DNA from: Chlamydia muridarum str. Nigg
GTDB lineage: Bacteria; Chlamydiota; Chlamydiia; Chlamydiales; Chlamydiaceae
Reading direction: 5' to 3'
Assembly: GCF_000006685.1 (NCBI RefSeq)
Contig: NC_002620.2
Span: 282,801-346,800, forward strand
DNA length: 64,000 bases
Below, piece after piece: positions 38,824 through 48,764 of the stretch. The translations under genes and the position numbers were made by a program. Below the pieces are notes generated by a model. That model saw nothing but the letters and a program-made list of their open reading frames with translations, was not told the origin of the DNA and did not search any database. The stretch's first letter is position 1; the number at the start of each line of letters is the position of its first letter.

Positions 38824-40641
38824 ATGGGCATCAAGGGAGTAGGCGGTAGCGGTCATAGCGATTATCCAATCCCTTCTCATAATGGAGATGGGGAGAGTGA
38901 AAAAAACAGCTCAGATTCAACAAGTAGTAAGGTTAATGCAAAAGTTACTTCTTCCTTACAGGGGGCTCCGTCAACGAATGATGAAAATTCAGTTTCCCCT
39001 TATTCTGTGGTGGATGTCACTGATTTAATAGAGAGCGGAGAGTCTTCTAGGCATGTAATAAAGAAATCTATAGAAACAGAAGAAGCTGCTCATCGAGAAT
39101 CTAGTGTAGAGGGGGCTGGGCATTCTTCTCGCGGAATATTTGGACGGTTGCAAGCAGGATTAGGACGTCTGGCTAGAAGAGTGGGGGAAGCTGTCAGAAA
39201 TACTGTAGGCTCTATCTTTCCACAAAGAGCTGGTGCTGAGCAAAGAACAGGCAAAGCTCGGACAAAATATTCCCCTTCAGCATCAAGAGGATTACGCCTC
39301 ATGTTCACAGACTTCTGGCGATATCGAGTTTTGCATCGGAATCCTCCTATGGATGGACTTTTTGCAAAGCTTGATGCCGATGAGGCTGAAGATATGGCAG
39401 CTTACACGAAAGAGTATGTTAGCAATCTAGAAAAACGAGGAGCAGCTGATCGAGAAACTATAGAACACTGTCAAATGGTAGCTAAAAATTGGGAAAAAAG
39501 AGCTAGAGATTTGCGAGACATGGGGGCCGCAAAAAAATTTTTACGCGACCCTTTTGGTAAGAGTGATCCTAAGTATAAGGGGACACTGCCTGGAGAATAC
39601 ACTGTCGGAAATACCATGTTTTACGATGGACCAGGTGTGAGCAAACTATCAGAGGTTGATACAGGTTTTTGGTTGGACATGGAGAAGCTCTCGGATGCTG
39701 TCTTGTCTGCAAATATTCAAAAAGGGCTTCGAGCTCGATTTGTTTTAAATCAGTCTATTCCACAGTTAGAGAGTCTAGAAGAGCGTTTTAGAAAACTGGA
39801 GAGTGCTTGCGATGAGGCTCGTGCTTCGTTAAAGGAAGCAGGTTGGATAAAAGAAGGCAAGGAACCTAACAAAGCGCAACGAGCTTTTCGGCGATTTGTA
39901 GAAGAAAGCCGGAATCTAGAGCTTTCTTTTGGTAGTTTTGGAGAAAGTGCTCGTCGTCTTTCCGCTCGTGTTTCCCAAGGTTTAGCTGCTGCAGGGGAGG
40001 CAATTCGCCGCTGCTTTGATTGTCGCAAAGGCAAATATTCCCTTAAAAAGGACTTGTCTTCTGAAGAATTAAATTTGGCAGAAGAGTTAATTAGGTTTAC
40101 TGATGAGATGGGGATAGAGAGAGACCCAGATGGAAATTACAATATTCCTTGGGTAGAAAACTGGAGAACAGGAGTTCCTGTTATTGAAGGAGAAGGGGCA
40201 GAACATATTTATGAAACGATGATGCCTGTCCAGGAATCTTTTGAGCAGGTTTATGAAGTTATGGATATGGGATTGGAAGAGCGTAGGGATTTTGCTGTGA
40301 GTCAACAACACTATCAAGTTCCTCCTAGATCTTCGTTGAATTACGAGACTCCGCGATTCAGAGAATATGACGTTCCACGTAATTCCGCTCGTTCTTATTA
40401 CGATGTTCCAAGAGTACCTCCCCAAAATGAGGTAGAAGAGATGCATGTGACTAAAGGAATGAGGAGTTCTGTGTATGCTTGTTTTGTAGCAGGAATGCGC
40501 AACTACATTGTTTCACAGCCACAAGAACAGATTCCAAATTCTGAACAGGTGGAGCAGCTTTTCCAAGAGCTTATTAACGATGGGGATCAGATAATTCAAG
40601 AGCTTATGAAGATATGGAATGAGGAACTAGATAATCAATAA
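38824..40641 (+). CDS. tepP: Translocated early phosphoprotein TepP (CT875 homologue), T3SS effector
   Basis: TepP is delivered by the type III system at entry, is tyrosine-phosphorylated by host kinases, and recruits Crk and PI3K in C. trachomatis. The 605-residue protein has a Ser/Gly/Asn-rich secretion-type N-terminus, a conserved core (SASRGLRLMFTDFWR, GEYTVGNTMFYDGP, DTGFWLDMEKLSD), and a C-terminal tyrosine array: YETM, YEVM, then YQVP, YETP, YDVP and YDVP within about 100 bases. The four YxxP sites fit the Crk SH2 preference. The ATG at 38824 (MGIKGVGG) matches the family start; the frame is open upstream only to a TTG at 38797. A terminator follows. Confidence 0.93.
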   Translation: MGIKGVGGSGHSDYPIPSHNGDGESEKNSSDSTSSKVNAKVTSSLQGAPSTNDENSVSPYSVVDVTDLIESGESSRHVIKKSIETEEAAHRESSVEGAGHSSRGIFGRLQAGLGRLARRVGEAVRNTVGSIFPQRAGAEQRTGKARTKYSPSASRGLRLMFTDFWRYRVLHRNPPMDGLFAKLDADEAEDMAAYTKEYVSNLEKRGAADRETIEHCQMVAKNWEKRARDLRDMGAAKKFLRDPFGKSDPKYKGTLPGEYTVGNTMFYDGPGVSKLSEVDTGFWLDMEKLSDAVLSANIQKGLRARFVLNQSIPQLESLEERFRKLESACDEARASLKEAGWIKEGKEPNKAQRAFRRFVEESRNLELSFGSFGESARRLSARVSQGLAAAGEAIRRCFDCRKGKYSLKKDLSSEELNLAEELIRFTDEMGIERDPDGNYNIPWVENWRTGVPVIEGEGAEHIYETMMPVQESFEQVYEVMDMGLEERRDFAVSQQHYQVPPRSSLNYETPRFREYDVPRNSARSYYDVPRVPPQNEVEEMHVTKGMRSSVYACFVAGMRNYIVSQPQEQIPNSEQVEQLFQELINDGDQIIQELMKIWNEELDNQ

Positions 40642-40661
40642 ACACTTTTGTTAATGAAGAA

Positions 40662-40702
40662 AACAAAGCCCCCCAGAGAATTTCTTTGGAGGGCTTTGTT
40701 TT
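40662..40702 (+). terminator. Rho-independent terminator after tepP
   Basis: AACAAAGCCC and a CCCAGAGAA loop region pair with GGGCTTTGTT, followed by a short T run. The stem is symmetric and may also serve the convergent CT001 homologue. Confidence 0.8.
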
Positions 40703-40763
40703 ATAAAAAACTCGTGCTTCAAATTACACGCAAAAATCAGAGTGTAATTTTAAAGAAAGAAGT

Positions 40764-41033
40764 TTATTCTCTGTCCGTATGATGGTGACATCCTCCTTTA
40801 GAGGAGCAACAGTCGCTATGACGTTTTTTAAAGCAGCATTTAAAGAAGTTTAAGAAGGCTATAACCCCAGCGATTCCTGCCACTACGTAGGCAGCTTGTG
40901 TTAACATGGTGCCTTCGCCAAGCAGGCGAGCAACAATATTCACTCTATAACCAGTTGCTCCTAAAATTCCAGCATTTATAGCTCCAAGAACAACAATAAG
41001 GGAGGATAATCCTCTACAAACTTTACAAAGCAT
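40764..41033 (-). CDS. DUF378 small membrane protein with Cys/His tail (CT001 homologue)
   Basis: An 89-residue protein with two membrane helices (about 10-30 and 45-65) of the DUF378 family (VLGAINAGILGATGYRVN, where the Asn/Gly spacing is typical). The family function is unknown. The C-terminal 25 residues hold six cysteines and four histidines (CCFKKRHSDCCSSKGGCHHH), which could bind a metal on the cytoplasmic side. It converges on tepP and diverges from the gat operon. Confidence 0.85.
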   Translation of the reverse strand: MLCKVCRGLSSLIVVLGAINAGILGATGYRVNIVARLLGEGTMLTQAAYVVAGIAGVIAFLNFFKCCFKKRHSDCCSSKGGCHHHTDRE

Positions 41034-41233
41034 GACGTTTCTCCAACGTAGACGTGTACCTAACTCCGACTTTTAATCTTTTTTACAATTTAATAAAGTC
41101 TTTTTTTGTTCTTTCCATCAAGGGCGTGTTTTGCTGTAGCAAAAGATGCTTCAGTAAGAGCGTTTTTAGTGTAAAAAAGTACGAAGGATTTTATTCTGTA
41201 TAAGATCATGATGGACCATGTTTAGGATGGAAG

Positions 41234-41536
41234 ATGACACAGTCATATGTAAATAAAGAAGAAATTATTTCTTTAGCGAAGAATGCTGCATTGGAATTGG
41301 AAGAGGCTCACGTAGAAGAATTCGTCACATCTATGAACAATGTTATAGCTTTAATGCAGGAGGTAGTCGCTATAGATATCTCGGATATCATTCTTGAAGC
41401 TACGGTGCATCATTTCGTTGGCCCAGAGGATCTTAGGGAAGACATGGTAACTTCAGATTTTACCCGAGAAGAATTTTTAGCTAATGTTCCTGTGTCTTTA
41501 GGAGGATTAGTCAAAGTCCCTACAGTTATCAAATAA
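41234..41536 (+). CDS. gatC: Asp/Glu-tRNA(Asn/Gln) amidotransferase subunit C (CT002)
   Basis: GatC is the small clamp subunit that stabilises GatA-GatB. The 100-residue protein has the usual helix pattern ([26 protein letters not shown]), then a conserved acidic turn ([10 protein letters not shown]) and the C-terminal belt that ends in VKVPTVI. It opens the gatC-gatA-gatB operon, 11 bases before gatA. Chlamydiae lack a separate GlnRS and AsnRS, so this complex is expected to supply both amidated tRNAs. Confidence 0.95.
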   Translation: MTQSYVNKEEIISLAKNAALELEEAHVEEFVTSMNNVIALMQEVVAIDISDIILEATVHHFVGPEDLREDMVTSDFTREEFLANVPVSLGGLVKVPTVIK

Positions 41537-41547
41537 GGTGGATCGCT

Positions 41548-43023
41548 ATGTATCGTAAGAGTGCTTTAGAGTTAAGAGATGCTGTAGTGAATAGAGAAAT
41601 TTCAGTTACAGCAATAACAGAGTATTTTTATCATCGTATAGAAAGTTATGATGAACAAATAGGATCTTTTCTTTCTCTCTGTAAAGAAAGGGCGTTACTT
41701 AGAGCTTCACGTATAGATGATAAACTCGCAAAGGGAGATCCAATAGGTATATTAGCCGGGATCCCTATTGGAGTTAAAGATAATATTCATATCACAGGAG
41801 TGAAAACTACCTGCGCATCGAAAATGTTGGAAAACTTTGTAGCTCCTTTTGATGCTACTGTGGTTAGACGTATTGAGATGGAAGATGGGATTTTGCTGGG
41901 TAAGTTGAACATGGATGAGTTCGCCATGGGATCTACAACTCGGTATTCGGCTTTCCAACATACTAATAATCCTTGGGACCTGGAGCGTGTCCCTGGGGGA
42001 TCATCAGGGGGATCAGCAGCTGCAGTTTCTGCAAGGTTTTGTCCTATTGCTCTAGGATCTGATACAGGTGGATCTATTCGTCAGCCAGCGGCTTTTTGTG
42101 GAGTTGTTGGGTTCAAACCTTCTTATGGAGCCGTTTCTCGCTATGGACTGGTAGCTTTTGGATCTTCCTTGGATCAAATTGGTCCGTTGACAACTGTTGT
42201 TGAAGATGTTGCTTTGGCCATGGATGCTTTTGCTGGTCGCGACATTAAAGACGCAACAACAAGAGATTTTTTCAGAGGGACGTTTTCTCAAGCATTATCT
42301 CTGGAAGTTCCTAAGTTAATTGGAGTCCCTAGGGGGTTTTTAGATGGTCTTCAGGAAGACTGTAAAGAAAACTTTTTCGAAGCTCTTGCTGTTATGGAGC
42401 GGCAAGGTAGTCGTATCATTGATATAGATCTTAGCGTTTTGAAGCATGCAGTTCCTGTGTATTATATTGTTGCTTCAGCGGAAGCTGCTACAAATTTAGC
42501 TCGATTTGATGGAGTTCGCTATGGTCACCGTTGTGCACAGGCGGACAATATGCAAGAAATGTATGCGCGTTCTCGCAAAGAAGGATTCGGAAAAGAAGTC
42601 ACTCGAAGAATCCTTTTAGGGAATTATGTTCTTTCTGCAGAAAGACAAAATATTTTTTACAAAAAAGGAACAGCAGTCCGAGCTACTTTAATAGAAGCTT
42701 TTCAATCTGCTTTTGAATGTTGCGATGTGATTGCAATGCCTGTATGTGCTTCCCCCGCTATTAGAGATACGGATGTTCTTGATCCTGTTTCTCTATATCT
42801 ACAAGATATTTACACCGTAGCGGTAAACCTCGCTTATCTGCCAGCAATTTCAGTTCCTTCAGGGCTTTCTAAGGAAGGACTTCCTTTGGGAGTGCAATTT
42901 ATCGGGAAAAGAGGAGCGGATCAGCAAATTTGCCAGGTAGGGTATAGTTTCCAAGAACATTCGCAAATCAAACAATTATATCCTAAAGCAGTGAATGGAC
43001 TTTTTGACGGAGGAATGGAGTAA
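41548..43023 (+). CDS. gatA: Asp/Glu-tRNA(Asn/Gln) amidotransferase subunit A (CT003)
   Basis: GatA hydrolyses glutamine (or asparagine) and passes ammonia to GatB. The 491-residue amidase-signature enzyme has the Ser-cisSer-Lys triad in [10 protein letters not shown] (Lys), [15 protein letters not shown] (cis-Ser) and [13 protein letters not shown] (nucleophile Ser). GGTGGATC precedes the ATG. The stop codon lies one base before the gatB start, so the subunits are probably translated together. Confidence 0.97.
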   Translation: MYRKSALELRDAVVNREISVTAITEYFYHRIESYDEQIGSFLSLCKERALLRASRIDDKLAKGDPIGILAGIPIGVKDNIHITGVKTTCASKMLENFVAPFDATVVRRIEMEDGILLGKLNMDEFAMGSTTRYSAFQHTNNPWDLERVPGGSSGGSAAAVSARFCPIALGSDTGGSIRQPAAFCGVVGFKPSYGAVSRYGLVAFGSSLDQIGPLTTVVEDVALAMDAFAGRDIKDATTRDFFRGTFSQALSLEVPKLIGVPRGFLDGLQEDCKENFFEALAVMERQGSRIIDIDLSVLKHAVPVYYIVASAEAATNLARFDGVRYGHRCAQADNMQEMYARSRKEGFGKEVTRRILLGNYVLSAERQNIFYKKGTAVRATLIEAFQSAFECCDVIAMPVCASPAIRDTDVLDPVSLYLQDIYTVAVNLAYLPAISVPSGLSKEGLPLGVQFIGKRGADQQICQVGYSFQEHSQIKQLYPKAVNGLFDGGME

Positions 43024-43024
43024 A

Positions 43025-44491
43025 ATGGGTATAGCACATACTGAATGGGAGTCTGTGATCGGTCTGGAAGTGCACGTTGAGTTGAATACTGCATCAAAAT
43101 TGTTTAGTCCCGCGCGCAATCATTTTGGTGATGAGCCTAATACGAATATTTCCCCTGTATGCACGGGGATGCCGGGAGCTTTACCAGTCTTGAATAAGGA
43201 TGCGGTGCGTAAGGCCGTTTTATTTGGATGTGCTGTCGAAGGGGATGTTGCTTTGTTCAGCCGTTTTGATAGAAAGTCGTATTTTTACCCAGACAGCCCA
43301 AGAAATTTTCAAATTACCCAGTACGAGCATCCTATTGTGAGAGGCGGGTGTGTGCGTGCTATAGTAGAGGGAGAGGAAAAAACCTTTGAGCTTGCGCAGA
43401 CGCACTTAGAAGATGATGCTGGGATGTTAAAACATTTCGGGGATTTTGCTGGGGTGGATTATAACAGAGCAGGAGTCCCTTTAATTGAGATCGTTTCTAA
43501 ACCTTGTATGTTTAGTGCTGAAGATGCCGTGGCTTATGCTAATGCTTTAGTATCTATTCTGAGCTATATCGGTATTTCCGACTGTAATATGGAGGAAGGA
43601 TCGGTTCGTTTCGATGTGAACATTTCTGTTCGCCCAAAAGGAAGTAAGGAACTTAGAAATAAGGTAGAGATTAAAAACATGAACTCCTTTACTTTCATGG
43701 CGCAAGCTTTAGAGGCTGAAAAACATCGACAGATTGAGGAGTATCTTAGTCATCCAAATGAGGATCCTAAAAAGGTTGTTCCAGCAGCCACCTATCGTTG
43801 GGATCCAGAGAAGAAAAAGACAGTGCTGATGCGTCTTAAGGAGCGCGCTGAAGATTATATGTATTTTGTTGAGCCGGATCTTCCTGTTTTACAAATTACG
43901 GAATCTTACATTGATGAAGTTCGTCAAACATTGCCAGAGCTGCCTCATAGTAAGTATATGCGTTATATTACAGATTTCGATCTTGCCGAAGATCTTGCCA
44001 TGATTCTTGTGAGTGATCGACATACAGCTCATTTTTTTGAAACAGCGACTATGTCTTGTAAGAATTATCGCGCCCTTTCTAACTGGATTACAGTTGAATT
44101 TGCAGGCCGTTGTAAAGCGACAGGGAAAACGCTCCCATTTACAGGAATTCTTCCTGAATGGGTGGCGCAACTAGTCAATTTCATAGATCGTGGTGTGATA
44201 ACAGGAAAAATTGCTAAAGAAATTGCTGATAAGATGGTTTCTTCTTTCGGAGAAAGTCCAGAAGACATCCTGAGAAGACATCCTTCATTATTACCTATGA
44301 CTGATGATCACGCTTTGCGCGCTATTGTAAAAGAGGTCGTGGCTCAAAATGCAGCATCTGTAGAGGATTACAAAAATGGAAAAGCGAAAGCTTTGGGCTT
44401 TTTAGTTGGGCAGATTATGAAGCGCACAGAAGGGAAAGCTCCTCCTAAGAGAGTGAATGAATTGTTGTTAGCAGCTATGCGTGATGCATAA
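43025..44491 (+). CDS. gatB: Asp/Glu-tRNA(Asn/Gln) amidotransferase subunit B (CT004)
   Basis: GatB is the kinase subunit that activates the misacylated Glu or Asp on tRNA and transfers ammonia. The 488-residue protein has the conserved cradle sequences [13 protein letters not shown] and [19 protein letters not shown], and the C-terminal YqeY-like domain that binds tRNA ([15 protein letters not shown]). The ATG at 43025 (MGIAHTEWE) is chosen. A longer frame from 42995 overlaps gatA and is unlikely. AGGAATGGAG in the gatA end provides the ribosome site. A terminator follows. Confidence 0.97.
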   Translation: MGIAHTEWESVIGLEVHVELNTASKLFSPARNHFGDEPNTNISPVCTGMPGALPVLNKDAVRKAVLFGCAVEGDVALFSRFDRKSYFYPDSPRNFQITQYEHPIVRGGCVRAIVEGEEKTFELAQTHLEDDAGMLKHFGDFAGVDYNRAGVPLIEIVSKPCMFSAEDAVAYANALVSILSYIGISDCNMEEGSVRFDVNISVRPKGSKELRNKVEIKNMNSFTFMAQALEAEKHRQIEEYLSHPNEDPKKVVPAATYRWDPEKKKTVLMRLKERAEDYMYFVEPDLPVLQITESYIDEVRQTLPELPHSKYMRYITDFDLAEDLAMILVSDRHTAHFFETATMSCKNYRALSNWITVEFAGRCKATGKTLPFTGILPEWVAQLVNFIDRGVITGKIAKEIADKMVSSFGESPEDILRRHPSLLPMTDDHALRAIVKEVVAQNAASVEDYKNGKAKALGFLVGQIMKRTEGKAPPKRVNELLLAAMRDA

Positions 44492-44516
44492 TTGATTGCG
44501 ATATCGATACAGTGAT

Positions 44517-44553
44517 AAAACCCTCTCCATAAAGTTATGGAGAGGGTTTTTTT
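44517..44553. terminator. Strong terminator between gatB and incV
   Basis: AAAACCCTCTCCATA is fully complementary to TATGGAGAGGGTTTT around a four-base loop, with a seven-base T run on the plus strand. The A-rich left side makes it work for the convergent incV gene too. Confidence 0.92.
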
Positions 44554-44571
44554 ATGAATTATAAAACACCA

Positions 44572-45663
44572 TTATTTAGGTCGAGACCTGTATTTTTTCC
44601 TTCTAGGGCTAGGTAGGGGAGATGAGTCCTCATCATCAGAAGACTCTTCTTGATTTTGTCTATGATCCTCTTTATTACGGTGATGACGAGCATTCCGTTC
44701 ACTTCGAGATGATCTTACAACACGACGTTTTGCTTTAGGAGTAGACGTTTTTGAAGAGGTAGAGGAGCTGCTGATTCCCGAGATATCTCCCAGAGCAGAG
44801 GTTTCAGCAGAACTTAAACCTGCCCGAGGTGTGTAATAGACGTCATCAGAATCACTCCCCGAAGGGCTTCTTCTGTTTAATGGAGTATGCAGGATCGATT
44901 TTGTATTTGGTAACTCTTTCTTAATGTTAGAAGTGTTGGGAAAAAGCTCTTTTTGGCGGAGTAAAGATTGAGAGTGGAGCACTTCTTCAGATCGCAGAGA
45001 TCTCTCTGTGTTTGCGATTGATGCAGGAACTTGGCTCCCTTTGTTGGGCATTCCGGGTTTATTACGTCGAGTTTTATCTTTCCTTGCGAGGGAGGAATAA
45101 CGAACGCTTGTTTGTAGAGAGCTTTCTTTACTTTCTTTAGGGAGTTTGTTTTCCCAGGCTGCTGACTCAATCTGTTTGATTTTATTCTGTTTTTGCCATT
45201 GTGAGCGGTTGCTTAAATATTGATAAGTCACTTTATGCAAAGACATTAAGGCAAAGCCTAGAGTCATAGAGCCCATCAAGAATAGTGGATTAGCTAGGAT
45301 TACAGCCCCTCCTCCTACAGCAATAGCAGAGAACATCAGTCCAGCAGCCGTTCCTGTTAAAATAAAGGGGAGGGAGACTGCCGCTACAGTATCTGCAACT
45401 TCTTTACTTTTTGGGGATTCGGCAAGGTCTGAGACAAGGAGTGTTACTCCTAAAGCCCCAATAGCTAAAGCCGGGGCAATTGCAAATAATGCCAATCCGG
45501 ACCCTTGAGTCCACAGGATAATACTAACAATACAGAGAATACTGATAGCTATCAGGGAGATATCATAAACGTAGCGCAGTTTGGGGTGGCGATCAGGGGC
45601 TGTCAAAAACCTTGATAAAAGCCCCTTTACCTGGGGCGATGTTGTTGGCGTTATTGGGGCCAT
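44572..45663 (-). CDS. incV: Inclusion membrane protein IncV-type (CT005 homologue)
   Basis: IncV sits in the inclusion membrane and tethers ER by binding VAP proteins in C. trachomatis. The 363-residue protein has an N-terminal bilobed hydrophobic region typical of Inc proteins (about 30-80 and 90-145), then a long Ser/Lys/Arg-rich cytosolic tail. The tail carries an acidic tract followed by a tyrosine motif (SDSDDVYYTPRAG) that resembles a phospho-FFAT motif with Thr at position four, and later a Ser/Asp/Glu tract (ESSDDEDSSP) suited to CK2. The ATG at 45663 is preferred over a TTG at 45675. It converges on gatB. Confidence 0.88.
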   Translation of the reverse strand: MAPITPTTSPQVKGLLSRFLTAPDRHPKLRYVYDISLIAISILCIVSIILWTQGSGLALFAIAPALAIGALGVTLLVSDLAESPKSKEVADTVAAVSLPFILTGTAAGLMFSAIAVGGGAVILANPLFLMGSMTLGFALMSLHKVTYQYLSNRSQWQKQNKIKQIESAAWENKLPKESKESSLQTSVRYSSLARKDKTRRNKPGMPNKGSQVPASIANTERSLRSEEVLHSQSLLRQKELFPNTSNIKKELPNTKSILHTPLNRRSPSGSDSDDVYYTPRAGLSSAETSALGDISGISSSSTSSKTSTPKAKRRVVRSSRSERNARHHRNKEDHRQNQEESSDDEDSSPLPSPRRKKYRSRPK

Positions 45664-45764
45664 AATTTTTACCAAAAAACAAAAAACGCTAAGTACCAGA
45701 ACTATTATAAGATAATATAAGAGTTTTAGTGAGACTGTTTTTAATAAAAGGTTAAGATCTTAAT

Positions 45765-46346
45765 TTAATATTTTTTGTATGCAGAAAGAGACTGATTGGG
45801 AGAAGTAGGTTGTGTAGATAGGGACGGGCAACTGAGATCGGGAGCGGATGAAGAACGAGAGAGCTTTGTTGTCGTATTTTCAATTTTGAGAGGAGAGGAA
45901 GGTTTATGTTCTAAAGCAGGGAAAAGGTGCGTGTAAATTTGGAAACAAGTCTCTGTGGTGGCTAAAGCCATACCGATCGATATTATGGGGAAAATAAACT
46001 CAGGAGCCCAAGCGACGCAACTGACAATACCGACAATGATAAGCGCTAAGGAAAAAAGGGAAAGGAAAGTTGCTAGCATGTATCCAGAACAAGCATCCAA
46101 GCGTCTATGGCATAAGCTAGAAATTATGCCTTTGATAGGAAAAACGAACAGACCCGCTGCACAAAGTACTGGAAACGTAATGAGTTTAAGTAATCCGAAA
46201 ATAAACCCTGCGAGAGAAGCTATATACAGTGCCGCCTTAGGATGTTTCTGAGCTAAAGGGCTCATATAGGAAGCGAAAACCCTTTCAGGAAAGACAAGAT
46301 TTAAAAAATGATCAGGTCCTTTTACAGGCGCAACGGTGGAGGGCAT
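45765..46346 (-). CDS. Putative inclusion membrane protein (CT006 homologue)
   Basis: A 193-residue protein with two long hydrophobic lobes (about 40-75, FIFGLLKLITFPVLCAAGLF, and 90-130, SLFSLALIIVGIVSCVAW), the layout of an Inc protein. A Ser/Thr/Pro-rich tail follows (LSRSSSAPDLSCPSL). No enzymatic motif was seen. The ATG at 46346 is chosen; a GTG four codons upstream is possible. It lies upstream of incV on the same strand with about 100 bases between. Inc assignment is from topology and neighbourhood only. Confidence 0.78.
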   Translation of the reverse strand: MPSTVAPVKGPDHFLNLVFPERVFASYMSPLAQKHPKAALYIASLAGFIFGLLKLITFPVLCAAGLFVFPIKGIISSLCHRRLDACSGYMLATFLSLFSLALIIVGIVSCVAWAPEFIFPIISIGMALATTETCFQIYTHLFPALEHKPSSPLKIENTTTKLSRSSSAPDLSCPSLSTQPTSPNQSLSAYKKY

Positions 46347-46653
46347 GTTTTCAATCACATTTTATGTAAGATGAAGCCCGCATTGCAGGCATAAAAATTT
46401 CTATCCGGGAGATATTCTGACAAAAAATCGAAAAATTGTATCTATTTTATTTATAGTTAATCAGTTTTATTGAGATTTTACTGGATAAAATGTTTTTCTA
46501 AACGATTTATTAGTACAATCAGTTCTATTCTCAAGCATTTTACATGCAGTTTGCTAAAAATTTTATTAAGCATTATGATCCGACAGATCCAATTTGATAA
46601 AAGAAAAAGAGCCCTGTATCTGGGATCTTTCACTAATTTTATTATGGAATTAT
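46347..46653. other. AT-rich divergent region between CT006 and CT007 homologues
   Basis: About 300 bases between divergent genes should contain both promoters. The stretch is AT-rich with no supported ORF, RNA or long repeat. The CT007 frame is open to 46594 but without a good ribosome site there. Confidence 0.5.
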
Positions 46654-47604
46654 ATGCTTAAAATACTTTTCCACACGATGACTCTGTTTGGGCATTTATT
46701 ATCTACGCCGGTTTATATGGTTGGAGACGCTTGTGGTAAAGATCGAGATGAGTATAGAAATCCTCCTCTAAAGGCTTTTTCTATTGAAAGTCAGTTCTTA
46801 CAAATAGAAAATGCTGATTTCAAAACGCTTCCTAATCAGTCTTTGGGGTATCGACAAACAGATACCATGTTTTTCGCTACTCTCCCAGTTACCGATATGT
46901 CTGGATTTCTTGTGTCCGCTCGTTACTTAGGAGCAGAAGTCCTTTGGAAGAGCTCTAAAGATTTGCAAAATACAGATCCACATGCTTTAGGATATTTTGC
47001 TTTCCAAGATAAGTCTTTTTATCAGTATGTCTCACTGTCTGCAGGGGCCTATACATTAGCTCTTACTAATTGGCAGTGGTCTGTTCTTTTTTCAGGAATG
47101 GTAGATCCTGAAAATATCGAAATGGGATCTGGAGTATACCAGGTCGTTTTATCTTCAAAGTATCATGCTTCGGAAGCATTTGCTGTTGTAATAGGAGTAA
47201 TTAATGAGGTTGGATTGCATGATAAGCAAGCTTGGCCTTTACTCGGGTTTTCTTATAAGCCAGAAGATAAACTCACTTTAAATTGTATTTATCCGGTGAA
47301 TTTTTCTGCGGAATATCAATGTACTTCTGTTTGCGATTTAGGAGCGGCTTATCGATTAACTCGGTTTCGTAAAAAATTTCCTAAAAACTCTTTAACTACT
47401 TCTGAAGGGATTTTTGAATACTCAGGAAGAGAAATAGAGGGGAGTGTTAAGCTTATTTTTTGGCCGGGGCAGAGTCTGAAAGTATTTGGGGGGTATTCAG
47501 TAGGCAATGATATTTCGTTAACTAATCCTCACAATGAGGATGAAAAGATATATAAGTTTGGTTCTTCGCTATTTTTTGGAGGCTCTGCAAATCTACACTT
47601 TTAA
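46654..47604 (+). CDS. Predicted outer-membrane beta-barrel protein (CT007 homologue)
   Basis: The 316-residue product from the ATG at 46654 starts with a likely signal peptide (MLKILFHTMTLFGHLLSTPVYM). The rest shows alternating polar and hydrophobic residues of beta-strands (SFYQYVSLSAGAYTLAL, WQWSVLFSGMV) and ends in an aromatic C-terminus (SANLHF), the usual BAM signal. A barrel role is a prediction; no substrate or adhesin motif was seen. It converges on rnhC, with 18 bases between the stops and no clear terminator. Confidence 0.78.
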   Translation: MLKILFHTMTLFGHLLSTPVYMVGDACGKDRDEYRNPPLKAFSIESQFLQIENADFKTLPNQSLGYRQTDTMFFATLPVTDMSGFLVSARYLGAEVLWKSSKDLQNTDPHALGYFAFQDKSFYQYVSLSAGAYTLALTNWQWSVLFSGMVDPENIEMGSGVYQVVLSSKYHASEAFAVVIGVINEVGLHDKQAWPLLGFSYKPEDKLTLNCIYPVNFSAEYQCTSVCDLGAAYRLTRFRKKFPKNSLTTSEGIFEYSGREIEGSVKLIFWPGQSLKVFGGYSVGNDISLTNPHNEDEKIYKFGSSLFFGGSANLHF

Positions 47605-47622
47605 AAATACGGGATGCTTCTG

Positions 47623-48522
47623 TTAAGAAGTTGAACCAAGTACTTCATAAAATGTTTTAAAATGTGTTTTGCAAACCTTTTCTAGAACAGGTTGTCCTTT
47701 GTCGCGAAGAATCTCTTTTGCTTGCTGTTTAACTTTCCCTGAAGCTCCCTTGAGTAGCCGGACTTGATACTGAGATTCTAGTGTTTGCATAGAAGAGAGA
47801 AAAGCATCTCGAGCTAAGATAGAAGCTGCAGCTACTACAACATCTTGTTCTGCACGGTGACGCTGAATTAATTCAATATCTGCTCGTTTTTTTCGGACAG
47901 CTTGCAAAAGGACTCTTTCGGAAGAAGCAAATTGATCTGAAATAGCAAAGACGTCCCCAGTAGGTTTAGGAGCCAAATCATCAATAATAGTCGCGTGCGT
48001 CCAAGCGAGGAGAGCATTTAGGTTCTGAAAATTAGCGTATAGAGCATTATATTTTTCTGGGAATAAAGTAATGACCTTACAAGTACAAAGCGAGCGGATA
48101 CTACGAGCTAGAGAGGGGATCTTAGCATCGGAGATAAGTTTAGAATCACAAATGGTTATTTCGTAAAGAGATTCTATAGATTTTATAGAAGGAGCATAGA
48201 CTCCAGCTGTACAAAGGGGGCCAAAGAAATCTCCTTTTCCAGATTCGTCCACGCCTATGCGTGGACGTAAATCCTGTTGCACATTTTGTATAGAAAAGGA
48301 GTGTAAAATTTCGGGTTCAAGGAAAAATTCAACAAATTCTTGAGTTCCCTTTCCTTGTACCACTATTTTCCCAGATTGATATACAGTGCAGCTTACGGTA
48401 GAAGATCTTCCTTGAAAAACAGTATGAGGAGGGATAGAAATCACAAACCCTTTTTTCTCTAACTGTTCCCTAAGAGTTGTGAATAGAGAAGGAGAAAGTT
48501 GCGAGACGAAAGGGGTGGGCAT
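47623..48522 (-). CDS. rnhC: Ribonuclease HIII (CT008)
   Basis: RNase HIII removes RNA from RNA/DNA hybrids. The 299-residue protein has the N-terminal TBP-like substrate-binding domain of HIII enzymes (about 1-80, TVYQSGKIVVQG) and the catalytic domain with DESGKGDFFGPL, whose GKG form separates HIII from HII. Further acidic active-site residues lie in TICDSKL and ISDQFA. The ATG at 48522 (MPTPFVSQ) follows AGGA; the in-frame ATG two codons earlier has worse spacing. It is divergent from rodZ. Confidence 0.95.
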   Translation of the reverse strand: MPTPFVSQLSPSLFTTLREQLEKKGFVISIPPHTVFQGRSSTVSCTVYQSGKIVVQGKGTQEFVEFFLEPEILHSFSIQNVQQDLRPRIGVDESGKGDFFGPLCTAGVYAPSIKSIESLYEITICDSKLISDAKIPSLARSIRSLCTCKVITLFPEKYNALYANFQNLNALLAWTHATIIDDLAPKPTGDVFAISDQFASSERVLLQAVRKKRADIELIQRHRAEQDVVVAAASILARDAFLSSMQTLESQYQVRLLKGASGKVKQQAKEILRDKGQPVLEKVCKTHFKTFYEVLGSTS

Positions 48523-48764
48523 AATCATCCTAAAAAAATTATCTTTTCAAGAAAGAAACCACAATTAAGGATTTCTCTCCCCATTCTATCACCCTTAAAT
48601 CTTTATGATCGAAAAATTTTTCTAAGAAAAACACAACCTTAAGTGTAACTCTTGAGAAAAAGTCTCGGAAACTTTGATACTACAAAAGAGGAAATCTAAG
48701 AGACTTATTCATTTCAGTAGCAAGAGTCTTTTTCCTTTTTATGGGTGCTAACAAGAGGAATTAT

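Noticed and set aside
42995..43024. Longer gatB reading frame overlapping gatA
   Set aside because: The ATG at 43025 gives the conserved GatB N-terminus and lies one base after the gatA stop, as usual for this operon.
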